Source: Hyphomicrobiaceae bacterium (GTDB lineage Bacteria; Pseudomonadota; Alphaproteobacteria; Rhizobiales; HXMU1428-3). From it: a stretch of 6,799 bases of DNA. Each line of letters starts with the position of its first letter. The first letter of the stretch is position 1. The notes beneath the pieces were generated by a model. It saw nothing but the letters and a program-made list of their open reading frames with translations, was not told the DNA's origin and searched no databases. The translations under genes were made by a program, and so were the position numbers. This document shows, piece after piece, positions 1 through 5,651 of this stretch. The stretch is from NCBI GenBank assembly GCA_028285025.1, contig JANQQH010000121.1:1-6799 (forward strand), written 5' to 3'.

Positions 1-516
1 AAGGCACTTTATGCCGACTGGTTAGAAACACCGCTTGGTAGCATGATTGCCATGGGTGATGAGACCCATCTGTATCTTTTAGAATTCGTTGATCGGCGCG
101 GGCTAGAACGCGAGATTGAAAAAATGCGAAAACGCTTAAGAGTCTCGATCATCCCCGGCCAAACTGCCCCTCTTACTCTGCTAAAACAAGAGCTGGCAGC
201 TTATTTTACCGGCGAGTTAAAAGACTTTTCTGTACCGCTTAAATTGCTTGGCTCTGAGTTTCAAAACTCTGTCTGGCAGCAATTGATGACCATTCCCTAT
301 GGCCAAACCCGCTCTTACAAACAACAGGCTAAGATTTTGGGCAACCCTAACGCAGTGCGCGCTGTGGCCCGCGCCAATGGCATGAACCAGATGGCCATTA
401 TCATCCCCTGCCATCGGGTTATAGGAGCTGACGGCTCACTGACAGGCTATGCAGGTGGGCTTGGGCGCAAACAATGGCTGTTGGATCATGAAGCTGGTGC
501 CCACCCATTTATTTGA
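1..516 (+). CDS. Methylated-DNA--protein-cysteine methyltransferase (Ada C-terminal/Ogt type), 5' partial
   Basis: Repairs O6-alkylguanine (and O4-alkylthymine) in DNA by transferring the alkyl group irreversibly to its own cysteine. The reading frame is open from base 1. The first residues (KALYADWLETPLGSM) already match the start of the methyltransferase fold, so the true start lies outside the window and the ATG at 43 is internal. The visible 171 residues include the Arg-finger helix (VRAVARANG), the active-site motif IIPCHRVIG with the acceptor Cys codon at 409-411, and the C-terminal LTGYAGGLGRKQWLL segment. All key residues are present. The segment LYLLEFVDRRGLEREIEKM, before the ELAAYFTGEL helix, resembles proteins in which an AraC-type helix-turn-helix precedes this domain (Ada-like). 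I therefore suspect, without seeing it, an N-terminal regulatory domain upstream. A stand-alone Ogt is the alternative. The next gene follows on the same strand after 48 bp. Confidence 0.93.
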   Translation, partial: KALYADWLETPLGSMIAMGDETHLYLLEFVDRRGLEREIEKMRKRLRVSIIPGQTAPLTLLKQELAAYFTGELKDFSVPLKLLGSEFQNSVWQQLMTIPYGQTRSYKQQAKILGNPNAVRAVARANGMNQMAIIIPCHRVIGADGSLTGYAGGLGRKQWLLDHEAGAHPFI

Positions 517-550
517 TATAGTTTTGGCAAGTCGTTTTTAACATCTGCCA

Positions 551-556
551 AGGAGG
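551..556 (+). promoter_or_regulatory. Strong Shine-Dalgarno of the thioesterase gene
   Basis: AGGAGG lies 8 nt before the ATG at 565 and fixes that start. It is flanked by competing inverted repeats. TTGGCA (524-529) can pair with TGCCAA (546-551), which would partly cover the site, whereas GGCAAG (526-531) can pair with CTTGCC (557-562), which would leave it in a loop. The site itself is clear; any switch between the two structures is only an inference. Confidence 0.75.
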
Positions 557-564
557 CTTGCCGC

Positions 565-1128
565 ATGAAACTTTGGTTTCGCATGCTTTATTACTTCATT
601 GCAACCTGGTTCAAGCCAAATATTGAAAACCTGCTTAAGACATCGGAACTAACCTTTCGGGTCTGGCCCACAGATCTTGATATTTCCTTTCACATGAACA
701 ACGGCCGCTATTTAACCATCATGGACTTTGGCCGACTGGACTTAATGGTGCGGTCCCCCCTTTGGCAAGAGGTCCTCAAAAACAAGTGGACACCGGTTGT
801 CTCAAACACGGTTGTTCGGTTTCGCCGTGAGCTGCGCTGCTTTGAGCCCTTTGTTCTTGAAACGCGCATTGTTGATTGGAACGACATAGATGCAGTTTTT
901 GAGCACCGAATTTTATTTGCAAAAGGACCGCGCAAAGACCAAGTGGCCGCTTACGCCTTGGTACGCGCAGGTCTATATGACCGTGCAAAAAAAGCTTATG
1001 TGCCAGTTGAAACGCTCATGTCTTTAACAGACACCTATCCCACTGAAAAACCCAACTTAGAAGAAGTTAAAAAATTTGCTCTGGCAGAAGAGATGTTATT
1101 TTCTTCATCTCGTGTCAAAGAAAAGTAA
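565..1128 (+). CDS. Acyl-CoA thioesterase-like protein (hotdog fold, 4HBT/THEM6-like)
   Basis: A 187-residue protein of the single-hotdog thioesterase superfamily, expected to hydrolyse an acyl-CoA or related thioester; the substrate cannot be told from sequence. The hotdog signature is at residues 34-50, where WPTDLDISFHMNNGRYL carries the Asp residues and the H-MNN-xxYL motif typical of 4HBT/THEM6-like enzymes. It is followed by the long-helix segment MDFGRLDLM and by the strand VVRFRRELRCFEPFVLET. The first 25 residues (MKLWFRMLYYFIATWF) are aromatic and hydrophobic with no signal-peptidase site, which suggests a membrane-associated or amphipathic N-terminus as in THEM6-type proteins. The start is set by AGGAGG 8 nt upstream. 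The gene lies 48 bp after the methyltransferase on the same strand and may be co-transcribed with it. It converges on the DUF4437 gene with a 33-bp gap in which I see no clear terminator. Confidence 0.85.
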   Translation: MKLWFRMLYYFIATWFKPNIENLLKTSELTFRVWPTDLDISFHMNNGRYLTIMDFGRLDLMVRSPLWQEVLKNKWTPVVSNTVVRFRRELRCFEPFVLETRIVDWNDIDAVFEHRILFAKGPRKDQVAAYALVRAGLYDRAKKAYVPVETLMSLTDTYPTEKPNLEEVKKFALAEEMLFSSSRVKEK

Positions 1129-1161
1129 CAGATCTCAAAAAGGCATTGATATGTGTTGTGG

Positions 1162-1650
1162 CTAGTGCGAGGTCAGTTTGAAACGACCTTTCATGCGAAC
1201 ATACAAAACGCACTCATCTTGAAATTTACACGAAATGAGATGCGTTGCAGTTTTCCCCCGAGAACCAAAATAGCTCCCAGGCTGTAATACATGCGGTTCT
1301 CTTAACTGTGGGGTTTTATAACTCGGTTGTCCCTTAATAACGACAGCGTTTAAGGCTTCACCCAGGCTAAGTAGTTCACCTTCAAACCCTTTTGGTAATT
1401 TAACAAAATTACCGTTCAAGTAATTATCTTGGGGTGAGCTCCAAAGAAACGCTATTTTCGCTCTCCTTTTTGCCCCTTTGGCAGAGCTCTGCCTTTCAAG
1501 CTGATCAACCCAAACAATATTCGATTTATCAACATTAATGGGCCGTTCGCCGCTATCAAACGCTTGCGAAGGCGGGCGCACAAGATAGGGTCCTTGATCA
1601 ATTTCTATGTAAGCAAGGTTGGTTTTGTCTTTCGCAGCAGTTATATGCAC
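1162..1650 (-). CDS. C-terminal fragment of the DUF4437 protein (end of cupin one plus cupin two)
   Basis: An open frame of 162 residues begins immediately after the TAA with GTG (1648-1650), in the same frame as the upstream fragment. An AAGGA sequence ends 3 nt before the GTG, overlapping the last codons of the first fragment, so termination-reinitiation is conceivable, though the spacing is short. The product would start at HITAAKDKTNLAYIEIDQG, which are strands belonging to the first cupin, and would lack the signal peptide. It would therefore stay in the cytoplasm, away from the protein's usual location. I judge it part of a pseudogene rather than a separate gene. Confidence 0.4.
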   Translation of the reverse strand: MHITAAKDKTNLAYIEIDQGPYLVRPPSQAFDSGERPINVDKSNIVWVDQLERQSSAKGAKRRAKIAFLWSSPQDNYLNGNFVKLPKGFEGELLSLGEALNAVVIKGQPSYKTPQLREPHVLQPGSYFGSRGKTATHLISCKFQDECVLYVRMKGRFKLTSH

Positions 1651-2040
1651 TTATCCTTTTGGCTGGGTCCAAAATGAGCCGGCTGGCATCCACATTTTCT
1701 GTGCAACCGGGTCATCATTATGGATAAGCCCCTTAATGACAACACCGCGATAAGTGACATTGTGAATATGCGGCGGCGAAGAGAACCCTTCTATAAATCT
1801 AACCAAAAAACCTGAAGGTCCAGAGCTCTTGCGATCTCCCCAAAGCCCCCAAAGCGTGCCAGCTTTAGGCCCCTTTTCACCGCGAGCAGGATTAAGCGGG
1901 ACCCATTTAACTTTTGATGTTAGGACAAGTTTGTAAGTTGGCTTCTCAGGCGCACCCTCGGCCAGACTATCAGAAAAAGTTGGTCCACTTACCAAAATCA
2001 CAATGACCAGGATTGCAATAATTTTAGAAAATTTTATCAT
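1651..2040 (-). CDS. N-terminal fragment of the DUF4437 protein (signal peptide plus most of cupin one)
   Basis: This is the part that would be translated from the normal start, 129 residues. It opens with MIKFSK and a hydrophobic core ([13 protein letters not shown]), followed by small residues, a typical export signal that places the intact protein in the periplasm or outside. It ends at [12 protein letters not shown], lacking the closing strands of the first cupin. An in-frame repeat encodes LWG-LWG at residues 63-68 (bases 1837-1854), which I believe is a single LWG in relatives. As a stand-alone product it is probably unstable. Confidence 0.5.
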   Translation of the reverse strand: MIKFSKIIAILVIVILVSGPTFSDSLAEGAPEKPTYKLVLTSKVKWVPLNPARGEKGPKAGTLWGLWGDRKSSGPSGFLVRFIEGFSSPPHIHNVTYRGVVIKGLIHNDDPVAQKMWMPAGSFWTQPKG

Positions 2041-2078
2041 TATTCTCTCTTGTAAAAAAAACAAACAAACAATGGCCC

Positions 2079-2432
2079 CTAAAGCCCCTGTTCGTTCATC
2101 CAGCTTTCCAAATTTTTCAAGAACTTGAGAGCCGTCGTGCCAAACTCAGTCAGATCATAAGTCACAGCCAACGGTTTGGTCGAAACAACACAGCGTTTGA
2201 CCATACCTGCCTGTTCCATTTCTTTGAGCCGCTGCGTGATCATTTTTTTACTGGCCCCATTTAACTGGCGCGCCAAATCATTAAAACGTACCGGCCCATC
2301 CTTCAAATGCCATAAAATTGTTGCCTTCCACTTACCACCTAAAAGCGTCATCCCGCGCTCTATCTGGCAAGGAACTTTACAAGTGTTGATAATCCTTTTG
2401 GCTTTTATCTTGTCTTTTTCAATGGATAACAT
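2079..2432 (-). CDS. HxlR-family winged-helix transcriptional regulator
   Basis: A 117-residue DNA-binding regulator of the HxlR/YodB/HypR family, usually dimeric, with members that sense quinones, aldehydes or disulfide stress. The family core is intact: [15 protein letters not shown] (residues 21-35), the RFNDLARQL helix, recognition-helix region [17 protein letters not shown], and the wing [12 protein letters not shown]22 sits at the conserved N-terminal position used as the redox-active Cys in YodB and HypR, with C18 and C81 in addition, so thiol sensing is plausible but unproven. The length is normal. The ATG at 2432 is the best start, although its ribosome-binding site is weak. DUF4437 lies 38 bp downstream in the same direction. 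A divergent promoter with inverted repeats lies about 60 bp upstream. The layout suggests that it controls itself, the DUF4437 gene and a divergent oxidoreductase that is now destroyed. Confidence 0.92.
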   Translation of the reverse strand: MLSIEKDKIKAKRIINTCKVPCQIERGMTLLGGKWKATILWHLKDGPVRFNDLARQLNGASKKMITQRLKEMEQAGMVKRCVVSTKPLAVTYDLTEFGTTALKFLKNLESWMNEQGL

Positions 2433-2489
2433 ATGTCAAGCCTGGCATTTCATGAATCGCTTCCACACGCCTAAAGATTTTACCAAAAA

Positions 2490-2529
2490 CTAGGTTACTA
2501 AAAGTAAACTAGTTGACAAGGGTAACTAG
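2490..2529. promoter_or_regulatory. Candidate HxlR operator (nested inverted repeats)
   Basis: Three overlapping symmetries are visible. The first is TTACT-AAA-AGTAA (2495-2507). The second is CTAGTT (2509-2514) with AACTAG (2524-2529), separated by 9 bp. The third is a long imperfect pairing of CTAGGTTAC (2490-2498) with GTAACTAG (2522-2529). GTTAC/GTAAC half-sites recur throughout and cover the rightward -35 box and spacer. On the minus strand a TAAAAT hexamer (2477-2482) lies just beyond the repeats and could be the regulator's own -10. Position and symmetry suit an autoregulatory operator of a dimeric winged-helix protein. Confidence 0.55.
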
Positions 2530-2540
2530 CATTTTATGAT
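2513..2540 (+). promoter_or_regulatory. Strong sigma70-type promoter reading rightwards from the HxlR intergenic region
   Basis: TTGACA (2513-2518), a 16-bp spacer and TATGAT (2535-2540) form a near-consensus promoter. It points at the dehydrogenase remnant and then at the GST-dsbA pair about 300 bp downstream. Inverted-repeat half-sites overlap the -35 box and the spacer, so it is probably repressed or controlled by the adjacent HxlR protein. Promoter quality is seen directly; the control is inferred from the divergent layout common in this family. Confidence 0.65.
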
Positions 2541-2578
2541 ATGTCAAAATTTACTGCATCAAAAAGAATGAGATTGAC

Positions 2579-2772
2579 AGCGCTCTTGGCCCGGGGATTG
2601 ACGGAACACTCACTGAATATGTGTGTTTCAAAGAAAAGGCAGCCGTTCATATTACCGATCACTTAAACTATGCAGAAGCCGCCGCTTTGCCTTTGATGAC
2701 GCCATGGCAACCTATCATCATTTACAAGCAGCCAGCCATGTTGGCAAGATTGTGATCAACCATGACGCATAA
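2579..2772 (+). pseudogene. Collapsed medium-chain alcohol dehydrogenase/quinone oxidoreductase remnant
   Basis: Two pieces of one enzyme are joined with most of it missing. From 2579 the frame reads SALGPGIDGTLTEYVCF, then DHLNYAEAAALP (to 2692), the segment leading into the catalytic domain of zinc-type and quinone-type dehydrogenases. From 2692, one frame over, it reads FDDAMATYHHLQAASHVGK and IVINHDA, ending in TAA (2770-2772), the classic extreme C-terminus of the same family. The Rossmann NAD(P)-binding domain between them, about 170 residues by family comparison, is gone. So is the N-terminal region: an in-frame TGA at 2537 and no start codon with a ribosome-binding site lie upstream. 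CTTTG occurs twice at the junction (2685-2689, 2691-2695), consistent with a short-homology deletion. It is not functional. Intact relatives are often found divergent from HxlR genes, which matches the regulator next door. Confidence 0.75.
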
Positions 2773-2798
2773 GATAAATAATCTTACTTAAATTTCAG

Positions 2799-2819
2799 AC
2801 AAGCGCCTTACTAGCTTGT
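2799..2819 (+). other. Short stem-loop before the GST gene
   Basis: ACAAGC (2799-2804) and GCTTGT (2814-2819) form a 6-bp stem with a 9-nt loop, followed by TTTAAAA. A second weak stem, TAAGAT/ATCTTA (2770-2786), overlaps the remnant's stop codon. Together they could be a leaky terminator left from the dead dehydrogenase, or a binding site controlling GST. The stems are short and the U-tract poor, so I give this little weight. The rest of 2773-2837 shows nothing else recognisable. Confidence 0.3.
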
Positions 2820-2837
2820 TTAAAATGGGAAAGTTTT

Positions 2838-3560
2838 ATGATCAGTGACGCAGATATTCACCTATATACAGCCTCTACAATGAACGGCTGGAAGCCCACT
2901 ATCTATTTAGAAGAAGCTGGCGTGCCTTATGACCTAACCTATATTGATTTTTCCAAAAAAGAACAAAAGTCAGACTGGTATATGAAGCTAAACCCAAACG
3001 GGCGCATTCCAACCATCGTTGACCGGTCTAATAATGATTTTGTGGTGTTTGAGTCAGGGGCCATTTTGTGGTACCTAGCGGAAAAATATGGCAAATTTCT
3101 CTCCTCTCACCCAAATGAGAGATCTGAAACACTACAATGGGTTATGTTCCAAATGGGGGGCATTGGCCCAATGATGGGCCAGGCGATGTATTTTCAACGC
3201 ATTGCGGCCAAGCAAGGCCACGAGGACCCATTTGCCATCAAACGATATGTGGAAGAAACACGTCGCTTGTTAGAAGTCCTCAACACCCGGCTGGAAGGGC
3301 GCGACTACTTGGTTGGCAATGCGTTCTCCATTGCAGATATCACCACCTATCCCTGGGCCCGCGCTTATTATTGGGCTAAAGTAAACGTTGATGGCTTGCC
3401 TCATTTGCGAAGCTGGTTTGATCGCATTGATAAACGAGCGCCCACCCAGCGCGCCTTAGAAATTCCCAAACCATTTTGGGCAGCTTTTGGCAAAGGAGAT
3501 GTGGAAGCGCAAGAGCGTGAGAACGCTGAAAGATTTAAATCTGACGTAAAAACAGACTGA
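2838..3560 (+). CDS. Glutathione S-transferase, YfcG-like (Nu-class type)
   Basis: A 240-residue cytosolic glutathione transferase, close in pattern to E. coli YfcG, whose family shows glutathione-dependent disulfide-bond reductase activity and generally acts on electrophiles or mixed disulfides. The N-terminal thioredoxin-like domain spans about residues 6-87. It contains STMNG, with T14 and N16 at the positions of the YfcG active-site Thr and Asn; NGRIPTIVD with the cis-Pro at 58; and FESGAI with the glutathione gamma-glutamyl-binding E72-S73. The helical C-terminal domain carries LQWVMFQMGGIGPMMGQ (99-115) and the N-capping box SIADIT (164-169). It has no catalytic Cys at the active site, as expected for this class. 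GGGAAAG (2827-2833) provides a ribosome-binding site 4 nt before the ATG. The charged tail after about 215 is longer than in YfcG. The stop overlaps the next gene's start by one base. Confidence 0.93.
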   Translation: MISDADIHLYTASTMNGWKPTIYLEEAGVPYDLTYIDFSKKEQKSDWYMKLNPNGRIPTIVDRSNNDFVVFESGAILWYLAEKYGKFLSSHPNERSETLQWVMFQMGGIGPMMGQAMYFQRIAAKQGHEDPFAIKRYVEETRRLLEVLNTRLEGRDYLVGNAFSIADITTYPWARAYYWAKVNVDGLPHLRSWFDRIDKRAPTQRALEIPKPFWAAFGKGDVEAQERENAERFKSDVKTD

Positions 3561-4219
3561 TGACAAAACAAACACTAACAATCGACATTGTTTCAGACGT
3601 GGTATGCCCCTGGTGCATCATTGGCTATAAGCGACTGGAAAAAGCCCTTGACCTCCTCAAAGGCGACATTGAGGCTAACATCACCTGGCACCCCTTTCAA
3701 CTGAACCCGCATATTCCTGAAGAAGGCGAGAATTTGCGCGCCCATTTGGCCGCCAAATACGGCACAAGCCTAGAAGGCAGCATTAAAGCACGCGCCAATA
3801 TTACGAAACTTGGGGCTGAGCTTGGCTTTACATTTGACTATTTTGACGAGATGAAAACCTACAACACCTTTAAAGCACATCACCTGCTGCACTACGCCCA
3901 GAAACAAGGCAAACAAACTGAAATGCAATTGCGTTTGTTTTCTGCCTTTTTTGGCGAACATGAAGACATTGGCCAAACCAGCGTTTTGGCCGTACAGGCC
4001 GCCAAAATTGGGTTAGACGAAAATGAGGTCCTCGCCCTATTGGAAGATCAACGATATGAGAGCGCTATGCGCGAAAACCAACAATTTTGGTTAAACCAAG
4101 GGGTACATGCAGTGCCAACATTTGTCTTTAACAAACAAAGTGCTATTTCTGGCGCTTATGATGTTGAAACCTTAACGCAGGTCATAAACGAAGCTGCAAA
4201 AATGGCTGAGCACACCTGA
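3560..4219 (+). CDS. DsbA-family thiol oxidoreductase, FrnE-like (CPWC motif)
   Basis: A 219-residue thioredoxin-fold protein with the redox motif C16-P-W-C19 (VSDVVCPWCIIGYKRLEKAL), the hallmark of FrnE-type cytoplasmic DsbA-like oxidoreductases. An all-helical insertion fills the middle, and the cis-Pro loop HAVPTFVFN (P186) precedes ISGAYD near the C-terminus. There is no signal peptide, so it should act in the cytoplasm, unlike periplasmic DsbA. Relatives have been tied to oxidative-stress tolerance and disulfide handling; 2-hydroxychromene-2-carboxylate isomerases share the fold but lack the CxxC pair. Its ATG shares one base with the GST stop (TGATG), and no good ribosome-binding site precedes it, so translation is probably coupled to GST. 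Pairing with a glutathione transferase implies a joint role in thiol or disulfide chemistry. It ends 10 bp from the convergent P450 gene. Confidence 0.92.
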   Translation: MTKQTLTIDIVSDVVCPWCIIGYKRLEKALDLLKGDIEANITWHPFQLNPHIPEEGENLRAHLAAKYGTSLEGSIKARANITKLGAELGFTFDYFDEMKTYNTFKAHHLLHYAQKQGKQTEMQLRLFSAFFGEHEDIGQTSVLAVQAAKIGLDENEVLALLEDQRYESAMRENQQFWLNQGVHAVPTFVFNKQSAISGAYDVETLTQVINEAAKMAEHT

Positions 4220-4229
4220 GCCTATTCGT

Positions 4230-5603
4230 TCACTTAAGAGAAGATATGGATAAATTGATGCCAGGGTCAGGGCGAACAGTCATTTGCATAACGGGCTTCG
4301 GGGTCGGATCGGATGGATGAAAGTCGAAGCGGTTCAACAAAGTCATGAGGATGATTTGCGCTTGCATCATGGCGAAATTCGCTCCAACACAAATGCGCGG
4401 ACCGGCACCAAACGGAACGTATAAGTACTTATCACGCGCCACAACATTTTCAGGGGCAAAATGGTCTGGATTAAATTGGTTGGGATGAGACCAGTAGTCT
4501 TGATGACGATGCAAGCCGTATAGATTTAAGAAAACAGTGTCATTGGGGTGAACATCTCGGTCATAAAGCTGATCGTTCGCAAGCGCCTTGCGCGCCAAGA
4601 AGCCAACGGGCGGATAAAGGCGCATCGCCTCTTGCAGGATTTGTTCAAGATAAGGGGCCTGATTAATATCATCCAGGCCAGCTGCACACCCCGTGGTTAA
4701 AACGGACTGGACGTGTTGGCGCGCATGCGTTTGCACAGCCTGATCATTGGCCAGCAAATAAAGCGACCAGGCCAAGGCAAGGGCCGTGGTCTCATGGCCA
4801 GCAACAATGAAAAACTGCATATTATGAACCAAATCTTGGGTGCTCATTTTGCGCTCGGTGTCAGGGTCTTGCGCCCTAATCATGTAATCAAGCAGGTCTT
4901 CGTCTTGAGCAGGCCCGGTTTGTTGGCGCTCAAGAATAGCCTGCTTGACCATTTTGTGCATGGTGTGAACAGACCCACGACTGAGCAACTCACCAGGGCG
5001 TGGCATCCATAACGGAGCATCAATAAAATCCAACAAAGAAGCCCGCCCCGCGGTGAGCATATATTGCGTGATGGCAGCGCCATAATGCTCAGCATCAAAA
5101 TGGTCCTTACCAGAAAGCGCCACCTCGCAAATAACATCAAAAGTGGCCGAGATCATCTCCCGCACCATCTCTACTGGCCCGGTTTGAGCATTTGCTTCAA
5201 TCCGCTCGCAAGCTCGGTGCGCGGTGCGCGTCATGATGGACGCGAGCGCATTGACATTACGAGCGGCAAAAACAGGCGAGATCGCCCGGCGTTGCCAGCG
5301 CCAAGCGGCCCCTTCTGAGGTGAACAGGCTTTGCCCAACCGCAGTGCGCAACATGCGGATGATGACATCAGCTTTGGGATAATTATCAGCATTGGTCAAA
5401 AAGACCCGGCGCAAACCTTCCGGCCCTTGCACCATGTGCCATCGCTTAAAGCCCGTTTTGCCAGTAACGATAGGCTGAGTAAAAGCGATCTCAGGCAGAA
5501 TGCTCAACGCATTCTCGCGCATAGCCCGCAAACTCGCCAGCACGCCCAGCGGCTGGGTGGGCGGTTTTATGGTCGGCGGGGTGAAGCGAGACATGCGTGT
5601 CAT
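4230..5603 (-). CDS. Cytochrome P450 monooxygenase
   Basis: A complete 457-residue soluble P450, a haem-thiolate monooxygenase; the substrate and CYP family cannot be assigned by eye. The landmarks appear in order: C-helix EGAAWRWQRR (W101, R105) for the haem propionate; I-helix FFIVAGHETTALALAW with the oxygen-activating AGHETT at 268-273; K-helix QEAMRLYPP with the ExxR pair E325/R328; the FNPDHFAP meander near 377-384; and the haem loop VPFGAGPRICVGANFA with axial ligand C405 (codon 4389-4391). There is no N-terminal membrane anchor. The layout resembles bacterial P450s related to the CYP4/CYP102 type more than camphor-type enzymes. No ferredoxin or reductase gene lies nearby, so electrons must come from partners encoded elsewhere. 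ATG at 5603 is used, but neither it nor the ATG at 5594 has a visible ribosome-binding site. The gene is divergent from ccdA, 66 bp away. Confidence 0.95.
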   Translation of the reverse strand: MTRMSRFTPPTIKPPTQPLGVLASLRAMRENALSILPEIAFTQPIVTGKTGFKRWHMVQGPEGLRRVFLTNADNYPKADVIIRMLRTAVGQSLFTSEGAAWRWQRRAISPVFAARNVNALASIMTRTAHRACERIEANAQTGPVEMVREMISATFDVICEVALSGKDHFDAEHYGAAITQYMLTAGRASLLDFIDAPLWMPRPGELLSRGSVHTMHKMVKQAILERQQTGPAQDEDLLDYMIRAQDPDTERKMSTQDLVHNMQFFIVAGHETTALALAWSLYLLANDQAVQTHARQHVQSVLTTGCAAGLDDINQAPYLEQILQEAMRLYPPVGFLARKALANDQLYDRDVHPNDTVFLNLYGLHRHQDYWSHPNQFNPDHFAPENVVARDKYLYVPFGAGPRICVGANFAMMQAQIILMTLLNRFDFHPSDPTPKPVMQMTVRPDPGINLSISSLK

Positions 5604-5615
5604 TTATGCGTATAT

Positions 5616-5644
5616 TTGACGACTATATTTAATCCTGGTAAAAT
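5616..5644 (+). promoter_or_regulatory. Promoter of the ccdAB operon
   Basis: TTGACG (5616-5621), a 17-bp spacer and TAAAAT (5639-5644) preceded by TG (5636-5637) form a good sigma70-type promoter with an extended -10. Transcription should start near 5651, giving a short leader that keeps AAAGGA (5657-5662), 7 nt before the ccdA ATG. The promoter lies entirely in the 66-bp gap to the divergent P450. Confidence 0.65.
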
Positions 5645-5651
5645 CTTTTAC
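5638..5651. promoter_or_regulatory. Candidate CcdA operator palindrome
   Basis: GTAAAA-TC-TTTTAC is a perfect 6+6 palindrome that covers the -10 box and the expected start of transcription. TATATTT is also directly repeated at 5611-5617 and 5624-5630, around and inside the promoter spacer. CcdA antitoxins bind DNA through ribbon-helix-helix dimers at short palindromes in their own promoter, so this fits autoregulation. The assignment is inferred from position. Confidence 0.45.

Larger units (their letters stand above)
1162..2040 (-). pseudogene. DUF4437 double-cupin secreted protein, interrupted by an in-frame TAA
   Basis: Read through a single TAA (1651-1653), this is one 293-codon frame matching a secreted DUF4437 protein, a family of two tandem cupin-like domains of unknown biochemical role. 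Domain one includes [19 protein letters not shown] and the putative metal-site segment [19 protein letters not shown] (H91, H93). Domain two includes GERPINVDKSNIVWVDQ, NGNFVKLPKGF and LQPGSYFGSRG. From memory, the family has a Glu at the stop position (QPxG-E-xHITAA), so one G-to-T change (GAA to TAA) would explain the break. The stop falls before the last strands of cupin one rather than between domains, so two useful separate proteins are unlikely. I chose ATG at 2040 over an upstream TTG at 2064 because the signal peptide begins there and an AAGAGAG ribosome-binding-like stretch precedes it. The gene sits 38 bp downstream of the HxlR regulator on the same strand. A sequencing error at the stop is the main alternative. 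Confidence 0.8.

Noticed and set aside
1129..1161. Possible bidirectional terminator between the thioesterase and DUF4437 genes
   Set aside because: No stem of useful length is present in the 33-bp gap.
2176..2493. 105-residue plus-strand open frame across the HxlR gene
   Set aside because: It is antisense to a clear HxlR protein and shows no domain or start signal; its hydrophobic stretch comes from the reverse reading of the regulator's codons.
2541..2666. Short plus-strand frame starting MSKFTASKRM downstream of the strong promoter
   Set aside because: Its ATG directly follows the -10 box, so it would lie upstream of or at the transcription start. The dehydrogenase similarity is in a different frame.
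3166..3180. A 15-bp exact match (hairpin-like GCCCAATGATGGGCC) shared with 6266-6280
   Set aside because: One copy is ordinary GST coding sequence (GPMMGQ region) and the other is read in a different frame after ccdB. Only two copies exist and neither has a U-tract, so chance is the best explanation.
4713..5318. Several 84-99 residue plus-strand open frames inside the P450 gene
   Set aside because: They are shadows of the P450 coding strand without ribosome-binding sites or recognisable domains.
5604..5640. Possible P450 promoter on the minus strand (TATAGT-like -10)
   Set aside because: No acceptable -35 hexamer at proper spacing and no ribosome-binding site; too weak to call.
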